Assembly (NCBI GenBank): GCA_947629815.1
Contig: CANRFG010000013.1
Span: forward strand, 1 to 33,154
DNA: 33,154 bases
Reading direction: 5' to 3'
Origin: an uncultured Bacilli bacterium
GTDB taxonomy: Bacteria > Bacillota_I > Bacilli_A > RF39 > UBA660
Part shown: positions 20,505 through 29,424 of the stretch, in pieces
Layout of the letters: each line of letters begins with the position of its first letter
Numbering within the stretch: the stretch's first letter is position 1
Notes under the pieces: generated by a model
Seen by the model: the letters and a program-made list of their open reading frames with translations, nothing else
Databases searched by the model: none
What the model was told of the DNA's origin: nothing
Program-made: the position numbers and the translations under genes

Positions 20505-21473
20505 GTGAAGAAAGTATTAATACTGTTTGGTGGGGATAGCGCTGAACATGAAGTATCATGTAAATCAGCTAAAAGTATACTAGAAAATATAGATAGAACT
20601 AAATTTATTGTTACTAGTGTGGGAATAAAAAAAGATTGGTTTATATTTGATGATGATTATAGTTATTTAGAAAATGGAAATTGGTTAAATTCAAATGTAA
20701 AAAAAATCGAAAACATAATTGAATTTTTAAAACAATTTGATGTTGTTTTTCCTATAATACATGGTAATACTTGTGAAGATGGGAAAATACAAGGAATGTT
20801 TGAATTATTCAATATAAAATATGTTGGTTGTGATAGTTCAAGTAGTTTATTATCCTATGATAAGGACTTAACTAAAACAATATTTAAGTCATATGATATT
20901 CCACAAGTAAATTATGTAACATTAACTGATAATTACAATATAGATGAAGTGAAAAATAAATTAAAATTTCCTATGATTATAAAACCATCAAGATGTGGTT
21001 CTTCAATAGGAATTAATAAAGCTAACAACTTAAAAGAATTAAAAAAATCTATAAAGAAAGCACTACAATATGATGATAAAATAATAGTAGAAGAGTTTAT
21101 TACAGCAAGAGAATTGGAATGTGCAGTAAGAGAAGATAAAAAGATTATAGTATCAGATGTTGGGGAAATTATAACTAATGTAGATTTTTATGATTATGAT
21201 GCAAAATATAATGATGAAAATTCTAAAACAGTTAAATCAGCAGATATACCAAAAGATGTAAAAAAACGAATTCAAGCTTTAGCTAAAAAAGTATTTAATT
21301 GTTTAAGATGCAAAGGTATGGCTAGAATAGATTTTTTCTATGATGATAAAATTTATGTAAATGAAATAAATACAATACCTGGTTTTACTTCAATAAGTAT
21401 GTATCCAATGTTATTAACAAATAATAAATTCACATATAGTGATTTAATAACATCGCTTATTAATAATGCTTAG
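20505..21473 (+). CDS. ddl: D-alanine--D-alanine ligase (GTG start likely 20505; track start 20496)
   Basis: VLILFGGDSAEHEVSCKSA, KPSRCGSSIGINK, YVNEINTIPGFTSISMYP. Confidence 0.93.
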   Translation: MKKVLILFGGDSAEHEVSCKSAKSILENIDRTKFIVTSVGIKKDWFIFDDDYSYLENGNWLNSNVKKIENIIEFLKQFDVVFPIIHGNTCEDGKIQGMFELFNIKYVGCDSSSSLLSYDKDLTKTIFKSYDIPQVNYVTLTDNYNIDEVKNKLKFPMIIKPSRCGSSIGINKANNLKELKKSIKKALQYDDKIIVEEFITARELECAVREDKKIIVSDVGEIITNVDFYDYDAKYNDENSKTVKSADIPKDVKKRIQALAKKVFNCLRCKGMARIDFFYDDKIYVNEINTIPGFTSISMYPMLLTNNKFTYSDLITSLINNA

Positions 21474-21474
21474 A

Positions 21475-21500
21475 ACAATACTTTATGTATTGTTTTTTTG
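21475..21500 (+). terminator. Rho-independent terminator after ddl
   Basis: AACAATACTTTATGTATTGTTTTTTT. Confidence 0.75.
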
Positions 21501-21555
21501 ACACACCTAAAAAGTATTATTGAATATAATATAAAAGAAGAAAGGAGTGTATTAA

Positions 21556-22008
21556 TTGAAAAAAATATTAATTCCAATTGTAATTATTTTATTAATTGGT
21601 GTAATTTCATTTTTCTGTTTTTTTAGAAAAAATGATAATGATTTAAAGAAAGTAAAAGTTGCAGAAGTAACTCACAGTATTTTTTATACACCACAATATG
21701 TTGCAGATGCTTTAGGATATTTTGAAGAAGAAGGATTAGATGTAGATATAATTTTAACTTCAGGTGCAGATAAAGTTACTGCTGCTGTTTTATCAGGTGA
21801 TGTTGAAATAGGTTTCTGTGGTAGTGAAGCAACTATATATGTATATAATCAAGGGGAAAAAGATTATTTAGTAAACTTTGCAGGTTTAACTAAAAGAGAT
21901 GGAAGTTTTATAGTATCAAGGGAAAAATATGATAATTTTACATTAAATGATATGAAAGGCAAAACTATAATTGGTGGCAGAATAGGTGTTCTATTATCAA
22001 ACTTATAA
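21556..22008 (+). pseudogene. 5' fragment of NMT1/SsuA-type ABC substrate-binding protein, interrupted at 21985 by the mobile element
   Basis: VKVAEVTHSIFYTPQYVADALGYFEEEGLDVDIILTSGADKVTAAVLSGDVEIGFCG...; TTG start with AAAGGAGTG RBS; last ~7 codons are element-derived. Confidence 0.93.
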
Positions 22009-22009
22009 C
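21971..22009. other. attL
   Basis: GGTGGCAGAATA|GG|TGTTCTATTATCAAACTTATAAC: chromosomal half followed by element half. Confidence 0.85.
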
Positions 22010-22076
22010 AAACAAAAATTAATAATTATAAGTTTGATATACGAACACTGGTCTATTAGTAAACTTATAATTTTCT

Positions 22077-23660
22077 CTAAATAAGTTTAAACTTATAAAC
22101 TATTTTTACTTCTTTTTCTCCATCTTTATCTTTTTTATCACTTATATAAATTCTATCTATTAAATTTACTAGTAATTCTCTTGATGGGTTTTCTAAAGAT
22201 AAAAATTTTTTCATTTGTTTAACTATTTCTTCTTTTTCCCTTTTACTATCACTAATATCATTACCATCTATGCAGCCAAGTTCTTTAGAAATTTCTTGTT
22301 TTTCTATGTTTAATTCTTCTAGTTTTTCTTTAAATTTTAAAATTACCCGTTGATATTGTTCTAAAGTTATTTCTCCATTTAACTTATCCATATATGCATT
22401 ATCAATACAGTTGGTGGTTTGATTAATCTTAACTTCAATGCTATAGAGTTTATTTTTTAATTTATCTTTAATGCCATTTTTTCTTTTAGCATTGTCAATT
22501 TTATTTATAAAGTCTGTCGTATCTACATACTCTTTAATAGTTTCTCTAAGTTGTTTTAAAATTGCATTTTCTAATTTATCATAATTCATTGTATGGGGAG
22601 TACAAAGATTATATTTACTATGAGCCGTATAATAACGACAAGCACAATATCTCCTTTTTTTATCACTACTAGTGTTTATTCCAATACTATGTCCACACTC
22701 ATTACAATAAAGAAAACCTTTTAATAAATGATTATTCTTATGTTTAGGGTTATTTTTATTCTTTTTTAATAACTCTTGAACGGTGTTAAAAGTTTCTTCA
22801 TCTATAATCGCTTCGTGAGTATTTTTAGAAATAATCCACTCATCTTTAGGCACTCTTATTTCTTTTTTTGATTTATAACTTACTTTCTTTCTTCTTCCTT
22901 GAGTTAAATGTCCTATATAAGTGGGATTTTGTAATAGTTCATCTATTGTTCTTGAACACCATAGTTTAGAAGTTTCAGTTTTAGTTCCTCTAATTAAGTT
23001 AGCGTAAGTGCTAGGGTTAGGTATTCCCTCTTTTGTAAATATATCTGCTATTCCTCTTGAACCATAACCCTGTTTTGCTAAATCAAACATTCTTACAACT
23101 ATGCCTCTAACTTCTTCATCAACTATTAGTTTATGGTTATCTTTAGGGTCTCTCTTATAGCCATAAATACCTTTCCAACCCGTATATTGACCTTGTTCCT
23201 TTTTAGACCTCATAGTTTTTCTAATTTTCTTAGAAGTATCTTTAATATAGAAATCATTAAACATTAACTTAAACTGTAAGTACTCTAAACCCGGTGTTTC
23301 ATATAATGTATCTATATCATCATTGATAGCGATATAACGAACACCTTTTTCTGGGAATACTGTTTCAATATAATTACCCATTGATATATGGTCTCTTCCC
23401 ATACGTGATAAATCTTTAGTTATTATAGTATCTATTTTCTTGCTATCTATATCGTGCATTAATCTTTTCCAACCCGGTCTATCAAAGTTACTACCGGAAT
23501 AACCATCATCAACATACTCACCGACAAGAATTAAATCATCATGTTGGTCTATGTATTTCATCATGAATTCTCTTTGATTAATTATACTTTGACTTTCTAC
23601 ATTGTCGCCATCTTCTCTTGACAGTCTTGGGTATATACCGACTTTATATGTTTTACCCAT
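22077..23660 (-). CDS. Large serine recombinase (resolvase + recombinase + Zn-ribbon + coiled coil); track start 23678
   Basis: KVGIYPRLSREDGDNVESQSIINQREFM, DDGYSGSNFDRPGWKRLMHDI, TKDLSRMGRDHISMGNYIE, GFLYCNECGHSIGIN..CACRYYTAHSKYNLC. Confidence 0.97.
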   Translation of the reverse strand: MGKTYKVGIYPRLSREDGDNVESQSIINQREFMMKYIDQHDDLILVGEYVDDGYSGSNFDRPGWKRLMHDIDSKKIDTIITKDLSRMGRDHISMGNYIETVFPEKGVRYIAINDDIDTLYETPGLEYLQFKLMFNDFYIKDTSKKIRKTMRSKKEQGQYTGWKGIYGYKRDPKDNHKLIVDEEVRGIVVRMFDLAKQGYGSRGIADIFTKEGIPNPSTYANLIRGTKTETSKLWCSRTIDELLQNPTYIGHLTQGRRKKVSYKSKKEIRVPKDEWIISKNTHEAIIDEETFNTVQELLKKNKNNPKHKNNHLLKGFLYCNECGHSIGINTSSDKKRRYCACRYYTAHSKYNLCTPHTMNYDKLENAILKQLRETIKEYVDTTDFINKIDNAKRKNGIKDKLKNKLYSIEVKINQTTNCIDNAYMDKLNGEITLEQYQRVILKFKEKLEELNIEKQEISKELGCIDGNDISDSKREKEEIVKQMKKFLSLENPSRELLVNLIDRIYISDKKDKDGEKEVKIVYKFKLI

Positions 23661-23702
23661 ATATACTACTCCTTTCATTGGTAAAACACATTAACAATTA
23701 AA

Positions 23703-23816
23703 TTATAAGTTACTATTTTGATTTTTACTAGCCTCTAAACAGTATTCAATTAAATAAAACTCTATAATTTCTTGCAGTGTTTTTCCGTTTTCATTAAAAA
23801 CATTAACTATTTTCAT
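23703..23816 (-). CDS. 37-aa small protein upstream of recombinase
   Basis: MKIVNVFNENGKTLQEIIEFYLIEYCLEASKNQNSNL, GGAG RBS; same strand just upstream of the recombinase; below ORF-track length cutoff. Confidence 0.55.
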   Translation of the reverse strand: MKIVNVFNENGKTLQEIIEFYLIEYCLEASKNQNSNL

Positions 23817-24048
23817 TTTTTTTCTCCTCAATAAAAAACTATGTAATTATAATCAAACAAATACTAAACTTCTTGCGTTAAAATTTTCTTGCGGAAAAAT
23901 TTTTTTAATAATATTTTGTTTGATATTATTACTATACGAAAATAATTAACTAGACTATCAATTTTCAAAAAAAAAATGAAAAAAGATGAAAATTTATTAT
24001 TTATCATCTTAATTTTAAGTAATAAAAATATTCTATTATGCACCTTTT

Positions 24049-24645
24049 TTAATTTAATTCTTTTACCATTTTATAGAAACTATTAGTTTTGAGATTAAGT
24101 ATTTTCATACTTTCTCTAGCCGTTAGTTCTTTATTCTTCCATTTTGCTATTACTTCTTCAAAATTATCAGGCTTAGCAATACGAGGTCTACCGAATTTAA
24201 CACCTTTACTTAGTGCAATATCAATACCCTCACGTTGTCTTTGTCTAATAAATAATCTTTCTTGTTCCGCTACATATGATAATATTTGCAATATAAGGTC
24301 GTTAATGAAAGTACCAAGTAAATCTTTTTTTTGTCTAGTATCAAGAAGTGGCATATCTAATACTACTATATCGGCTTTTATATTTTTAGTAATATCTTTC
24401 CACTCATCAACTATCATTTCATAATTACGCCCTAATCTATCTATACTTTTAATAACCAAAACATCATTTTCACGTAGTATATTCTTTAATAATTGATATT
24501 GGTCTCTATTGAAATCTTTACCACTTACTTTATCAATATAAATGTCGCGTTCATCTATACCAAATTCTTTAAATGCTAAAACTTGTCTTGCTTCATTTTG
24601 AGTTATACTGCTATCTCGACCATACCCAAATGTTTTATTTTTCAT
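24049..24645 (-). CDS. Small serine recombinase (resolvase/invertase family)
   Basis: FGYGRDSSITQNEARQVLAFKEFGI, VIKSIDRLGRNYEMIVDEW, RQREGIDIALSKGVKFGRPR plus C-terminal HTH. Confidence 0.93.
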   Translation of the reverse strand: MKNKTFGYGRDSSITQNEARQVLAFKEFGIDERDIYIDKVSGKDFNRDQYQLLKNILRENDVLVIKSIDRLGRNYEMIVDEWKDITKNIKADIVVLDMPLLDTRQKKDLLGTFINDLILQILSYVAEQERLFIRQRQREGIDIALSKGVKFGRPRIAKPDNFEEVIAKWKNKELTARESMKILNLKTNSFYKMVKELN

Positions 24646-24651
24646 AACAAC

Positions 24652-24885
24652 CTACCTTCCAATATAATTTCCAATTTCTCTATAAATTCTATCTATAATT
24701 CTATCATCAAAAACATTACAAGCATCATATATAATATTTTTTTCTCTAAGTTCTACTATAAAATGCCATACTGCAATAGTTATTGGAAAATACTTTATAC
24801 TATCTTCTTCTATTGCTGCTATAACACTATCGGTATAACCATCACAAACCATAGATATAATCTTTCTTAATTCATTTTCTTTCAC
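24652..24885 (-). CDS. Small hypothetical protein of the element
   Basis: 77 aa, GGAGGG RBS, coding strand consistent with neighbours. Confidence 0.5.
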   Translation of the reverse strand: MKENELRKIISMVCDGYTDSVIAAIEEDSIKYFPITIAVWHFIVELREKNIIYDACNVFDDRIIDRIYREIGNYIGR

Positions 24886-25079
24886 TTTATGCTCCCTCCT
24901 TACTATGAAAATTATTATATATGTAAACCATTAAAAGATCGAGCCGTAGGTTTTATAAATGTCTTATTCACTTTATAAAACTTTAAAAAAGAAAATATGG
25001 ACTTTTTCAAATACGGAAATCATTTAAAACTATATCAAATTTAAGTTTTGTTAAATGTATACGATTTAAAAAGCATTAT

Positions 25080-25406
25080 TTATCTTCTAAGTCTCTCCCT
25101 AAAAGCATTAAGGTAACCATCCCATCTTTTAATTTCTTTAGCAGAGGGTATTAACTTTCTTTTTAACCTTTCATCAAGTGGTATTAAATTTATAAACTCA
25201 CAAATTTCATCATCAGTTAAATTACTTAAAAACTCTCGCATACGCTTATTTGGTAGAAAATCAATATATGCTAATATTTTCCTACATGCTATATTTTCTA
25301 TAATTTTATTTTTATCATCTTCAAATAAACTTAGTTGTTGAGGTATTGTTTGCTCTTCTAATGGTTGCATTTCTATTACTTTCTTTAATGTTGGATATTT
25401 ATTCAT
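25080..25406 (-). CDS. Hypothetical protein of the element
   Basis: 108 aa ORF with RBS. Confidence 0.55.
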   Translation of the reverse strand: MNKYPTLKKVIEMQPLEEQTIPQQLSLFEDDKNKIIENIACRKILAYIDFLPNKRMREFLSNLTDDEICEFINLIPLDERLKRKLIPSAKEIKRWDGYLNAFRERLRR

Positions 25407-25480
25407 ATCTTCTTCCTTTCATATAATAAATTAAAGTAGGGTTGTAGAAACACATATCTACAACCTTACTTTATTAAAAC

Positions 25481-26047
25481 TTAAATATTATACTGTCTTT
25501 CAGTTGCTAAAACTTTATATTTCTTATAACCATTAACTGTATATTGCTTAATCTTTGCAGTTAAACCTATTAAGCATTGACAAGCATTAGCAATTGTTTC
25601 AGCATTTTTTGTATCACTTATGCTTAGTTCGTAGTTATATTGTTCTAAAGTTTCATTTAATCTTTTAAACGTACTAATTAGATACTGTTCATTATTGGTA
25701 TACAAAACATACGTATCAACAACACTTCTTATACCAAAATTACCATTATCAACTTCATATATGAAATCTACTGTAGGTAAATATGACTTAGTTGTTCTAT
25801 TTGCTTTTACTTCCTTAAGTACACACGTGTAAGGTATATCATCTTCTAACGATTTCTCTTCTCCCGTAATTGCTTGTTTAAATGCTTTTTGATTGTCATT
25901 AATCATTTCATTACCCGTTGAAACAGTATCTTCCTTATCTCCAAAAATATCTATATTTTCTAGTGGTAACATTAACTCATCTTCCTTTCCATATACTAAC
26001 CTTTCTTGCATTTTTTCTTTCTCCTTTTCATATTCATCTTTATTCAT
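25481..26047 (-). CDS. Hypothetical protein, possibly ssDNA-binding/replication accessory
   Basis: 188 aa; acidic N-terminus and beta-rich C-terminus; functional idea is only by resemblance and position. Confidence 0.5.
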   Translation of the reverse strand: MNKDEYEKEKEKMQERLVYGKEDELMLPLENIDIFGDKEDTVSTGNEMINDNQKAFKQAITGEEKSLEDDIPYTCVLKEVKANRTTKSYLPTVDFIYEVDNGNFGIRSVVDTYVLYTNNEQYLISTFKRLNETLEQYNYELSISDTKNAETIANACQCLIGLTAKIKQYTVNGYKKYKVLATERQYNI

Positions 26048-26109
26048 ATTTTCCTCCTCTATTAAAACAGTTCTTTATTAGCCTAACTGACAAAGGCATA
26101 TTTTTTTTC

Positions 26110-26346
26110 TTATACTAAATAATCATATGGCAATAATGCTTCAATACCTTTTTTTACTTCTTTTAATTTTTCTTCCATTTCTTCAATAGTTGTTATCAAT
26201 AGAAGTAAATTATCTACTTCTAATTGGTAAGATGATGGTATTACATTTGTCGGGAAACTTGATATAAATTCTAAATCTTCAGGTGTAGGAACATAACCAT
26301 ATGAACGCACAACTTCTTCCGGCATATTTTCTTTCCTTTCTAACAT
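26110..26346 (-). CDS. Small hypothetical protein (start likely 26325)
   Basis: GAAAGGAAA RBS upstream of MPEEVVRSYGYVPTPEDLEFI. Confidence 0.5.
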   Translation of the reverse strand: MLERKENMPEEVVRSYGYVPTPEDLEFISSFPTNVIPSSYQLEVDNLLLLITTIEEMEEKLKEVKKGIEALLPYDYLV

Positions 26347-26435
26347 TTAATTTACCCTCGAGAGACCGTTCAACACATTATAATATTGAATAAAGGTTAA
26401 TATAAATTAAATGAATTTTCCGTTTTTTTTCTCTC

Positions 26436-26498
26436 TAACCATACCTAAAAAAGGGCAGACTCCTGGGGGGTTAAATTTATTATTTTTTGGTAGGGTTA
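26436..26498. other. Candidate oriT/structured non-coding region
   Basis: TAACCATACC (26436-26445) / GGTAGGGTTA (26489-26498) 9/10 inverted repeat enclosing the GC-rich AGGGCAGACTCCTGGGGGG. Confidence 0.35.
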
Positions 26499-26550
26499 TT
26501 ATATAAATACGAAAAACTTTAATAAAAAAGTGAAAATTTTAAAAAAAATT

Positions 26551-26588
26551 AAAAAAAGTATCAATTTTTTTTCATTTTGATACTTTTT
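26551..26588. terminator. Bidirectional-type hairpin terminator
   Basis: AAAAAAAGTATCAA ... TTGATACTTTTTT. Confidence 0.6.
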
Positions 26589-26610
26589 TCATCATATAAT
26601 GTTAGTTTCT

Positions 26611-27267
26611 TTACATATCATATTTATTTTTTAATTCATTTAATGAAATAGGTTCACTATGATAGATATACTGAATATTATAGGGTACATTAAAGATTTC
26701 ATTATAACTAACGTAGCCAAATTCTCCAACTTGAATATGACAATAACCAAAGAAAATAAAATCATCATTTTCACGATTTCCCTCTAATAATAACCAATAC
26801 ATATTTTGATAAGGGATAAACACTTCAAGTATTACCTTTTTATCTTTTACATTATCTTGCGAGTATAAAGAATACTTCTTAAACATTTCTTCTAACTTTT
26901 TAATAGTTAGTGTTTTAAAACTATTACTTATTATATGAAATTCATCAGTACCAAATATTAATGCTAATGTTCTACCATTATCCCATTTCATATGTATTTG
27001 CCCCATATCATCAATAAAATCAACTGACCCCATCTCTCCTTTAAGAATAGGTTGAGGGTCGTCCATATCCTTATCAAGTACAATTCTAGTACCTACTTTA
27101 ATTTGCGACACCATAAATCTACTCTCTAATACCTTTATATTACAAGTATTACAACATCTACCATTTACACTTAATGGATAAGGGTTATTGCCATAATTAT
27201 TCTCACATTCGTTACCACAAATACAGCATATCAGATTTTGTTTTTTATTCATCATCTTTCTTCGCAT
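26611..27267 (-). CDS. Zn-finger + DUF4314 + DUF2958 fusion protein
   Basis: CCICGNEC..CCNTCN; VGTRIVLDKDMDDPQPILKGEMGSVDFIDDMGQIHMKWDNGRTLALIFGTDEFHII; EVFIPYQNMYWLLLEGNRENDDFIFFGYCHIQVGEFGYVSYNEI. Confidence 0.8.
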   Translation of the reverse strand: MRRKMMNKKQNLICCICGNECENNYGNNPYPLSVNGRCCNTCNIKVLESRFMVSQIKVGTRIVLDKDMDDPQPILKGEMGSVDFIDDMGQIHMKWDNGRTLALIFGTDEFHIISNSFKTLTIKKLEEMFKKYSLYSQDNVKDKKVILEVFIPYQNMYWLLLEGNRENDDFIFFGYCHIQVGEFGYVSYNEIFNVPYNIQYIYHSEPISLNELKNKYDM

Positions 27268-27339
27268 AATTCCTTTCTAGCAAATTTTAACTTTTACAAA
27301 AAAATATTATAAGTGTTAGTGTTACGAAAAATCGAGCCA

Positions 27340-27370
27340 ATAAAAAAAAAGAACATTTTCTGTTCTTCAT
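27340..27370 (-). terminator. Terminator downstream of the 27530-28849 gene
   Basis: minus strand AAGAACAGAAAATGTTCTTTTTTTTT. Confidence 0.6.
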
Positions 27371-27529
27371 ATTAGAGATAATAGTCATACTATAAGAGAT
27401 GGAAGTAAAGTTATTATTTGCAAACAATGTTATCAAGAAAGCAAAAATAGGTAAAGAGTGAAAAATATAGGGAAAAAATCAGTATGATTTTTATAGTTAA
27501 TAATCACTTATTCATAAGTTTTAAAATAA

Positions 27530-28849
27530 TTATTCATTAATAGATACGGTATTAGTACCATCTAAATATAAAATTACTTTTTTATCAGTTTGATTTGCAA
27601 TTGCTTTTGCAAGTTTAGGGTATTCTTTGAAATCAGATAAATGCTCAAAACTAACTACAACTATATTACCATCTTTCATTGTAATTCTTAATCCTCTTTT
27701 ATAGAAACCACCAATGTAAAGCTGAATTGTTTGAATATTATTATAAATTTCTTTATCTAGTTTTGAAAACACTGAACTAATTGGAATTTTTATCGGTGAA
27801 TCTATATCAGAAGAGTTTTCATCGCTTATATCATTAAAAATTAATAAAACTTTATAATTCATTTCAAATTTTTCTGCAATTGATTTTATTGTTTCATCTT
27901 CTTCTAAAGGCCAGTAAAAATAAGTATCAACTTTATTTTTATCATCATTGTTATCATTATTTGAGGTATCTAAATCATTATCATTTGGTTTCAAATAAAT
28001 AGCATAATTAACAAAATCCCATTCGCCATTAGTTATTTTAAAACTCGTGTAAGTATTATCAGTAAATGTTATTTTCATTTCTTGATTTTTAGTTTGAAAA
28101 ACATATAATCCGTAGGCATCCAATTCTTGATTAAAAGTATTTGTTACATCGTAAGTGCCATCATATTTAATTATAAAATCTAAATCACTTGTCTGTTTGT
28201 AAGAACATGTTCCGTTTTTGTATGATATCATCATATATTGATGAGGACTAATATTAACACTCTTGCTAGATTTACTAAAGTCTATTTCGCAATAATCGCC
28301 TTTAAATAAATCTATAGTAGCGTATATCTTAGTGTCTGATGATGCTAAATTATATGATTTATGCCATTCTTTAGTTTTTTTATCATTTAGATTTTTGGCA
28401 ATTGAATAAGAAGTTGTAAATCTTCCAACGAAATTACCATCAACTAAACTTTCTTTATCAAAGCCAATTTTTGAATAATAACAATTAATAGTTTCTTCAT
28501 CTATAATTTCAAAATACATTTCTATCAAACTATTAACGCTTGTATTATTGTCAGATTTTATTATAAGATCCATTGAAACAAATAACATATCATTATTTGT
28601 TAATTCATATGTACATTTTTCAACAGGAAACATACTTGTTGTACAACTATTATCACTAAAAAAAGTTATATAAGATTTTTCGTTATCAACTGAGTTATCT
28701 TCTTCGGTAGAGTAATAAAATTTATCATATTGCAATAAATTTTCTTTAATATTATTATTTTCTTTTTTATCAAATATCACAAAAATAGAAATAACAATAA
28801 TTACTATAAATAATAGCGAAAAGACAATTGCTTTTTTCATTTTACCCAT
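27530..28849 (-). CDS. Membrane-anchored extracytoplasmic protein with C-terminal LysM-like segment, unknown function
   Basis: N-terminal TM (AIVFSLLFIVIIVISIFVIF); YFYWPLEEDETIKSIAEKFEMNYKVLLIFNDISDENSSDIDSPIKIPI resembles LysM. Confidence 0.65.
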   Translation of the reverse strand: MGKMKKAIVFSLLFIVIIVISIFVIFDKKENNNIKENLLQYDKFYYSTEEDNSVDNEKSYITFFSDNSCTTSMFPVEKCTYELTNNDMLFVSMDLIIKSDNNTSVNSLIEMYFEIIDEETINCYYSKIGFDKESLVDGNFVGRFTTSYSIAKNLNDKKTKEWHKSYNLASSDTKIYATIDLFKGDYCEIDFSKSSKSVNISPHQYMMISYKNGTCSYKQTSDLDFIIKYDGTYDVTNTFNQELDAYGLYVFQTKNQEMKITFTDNTYTSFKITNGEWDFVNYAIYLKPNDNDLDTSNNDNNDDKNKVDTYFYWPLEEDETIKSIAEKFEMNYKVLLIFNDISDENSSDIDSPIKIPISSVFSKLDKEIYNNIQTIQLYIGGFYKRGLRITMKDGNIVVVSFEHLSDFKEYPKLAKAIANQTDKKVILYLDGTNTVSINE

Positions 28850-28865
28850 TTTTCAATACACCTCT

Positions 28866-28915
28866 ATAATTATTATATACTTTTTTTAGAGCAAGGTCAA
28901 CGAGTAGGCGACCAA
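28866..28915 (-). promoter_or_regulatory. Promoter/operator copy B (TTGACC-17-TATAAT; GGTC-N11-GACC at 28895-28913)
   Basis: 44/50 identical to copy A at 29723-29772. Confidence 0.75.
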
Positions 28916-28997
28916 CAATGTGCCAAAAAAAGTAAGATAATTATTTTGAAAAAAAAAAGAACTAAATTTAGTCCTAATTTTATTTCGTTATAAAAAT

Positions 28998-29423
28998 TTA
29001 ATCTTTCTTCCAAACATTAGTACCTGTTCCCAATACTTTACTATTTGATTTGCATTGAATACTATTACTATTTTCTTTACTAGCAGTACATTTAAACAAT
29101 GTATCTCCATACTCATTTTCAATATACAATGTATCTCCTACCCAATTTGAATATAAAGTAGTTGATGAATTACCTAAATAGGTAAAACTTGTTGTTGAAT
29201 CACCAATGCATAAACTAGTACCAGTATCTTCTAACAAATCATTTGTAATATAGTAGCACCCGGATATTTTTTTACTAGAATCACCATTAGATGAGGATCC
29301 GGAAGAGGAATTAAAAAAGAACGTAAAAATACCATAAAATATGGCAAAACCTATTAAAATTTCTACCCAAGCATAATTTGGTTGATTTGCTTTTTTATTT
29401 TTTACTACTTCAACTTTTGCCAT
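28998..29423 (-). CDS. Single-TM Ser-rich envelope protein, unknown
   Basis: ILIGFAIFYGIFTFFFN TM followed by SSSGSSSNGDSS and a C-terminal extracytoplasmic region. Confidence 0.6.
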   Translation of the reverse strand: MAKVEVVKNKKANQPNYAWVEILIGFAIFYGIFTFFFNSSSGSSSNGDSSKKISGCYYITNDLLEDTGTSLCIGDSTTSFTYLGNSSTTLYSNWVGDTLYIENEYGDTLFKCTASKENSNSIQCKSNSKVLGTGTNVWKKD

Positions 29424-29424
29424 A

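Noticed and set aside
24089-24870. Plus-strand ORFs 24089-24424 and 24583-24870
   Set aside because: Antisense to the small recombinase and its upstream gene; no RBS.
25893-26118. Plus-strand ORFs 25893-26081 and 25918-26118
   Set aside because: Antisense Ser/Phe-rich artefacts overlapping each other and the 25481-26047 gene.
27340-27370. GAACATTTTCTGTTC as a LexA box
   Set aside because: Spacing does not fit GAACNNNNGTTY and the sequence is better explained as a terminator stem with a T-tract on the minus strand.
27375-27465. Plus-strand frame reading IRDNSHTIRDGSKVIICKQCYQESKNR
   Set aside because: Resembles the end of a Zn-ribbon/LIM-like protein but has an upstream stop and no start; at most a remnant, too short to support.
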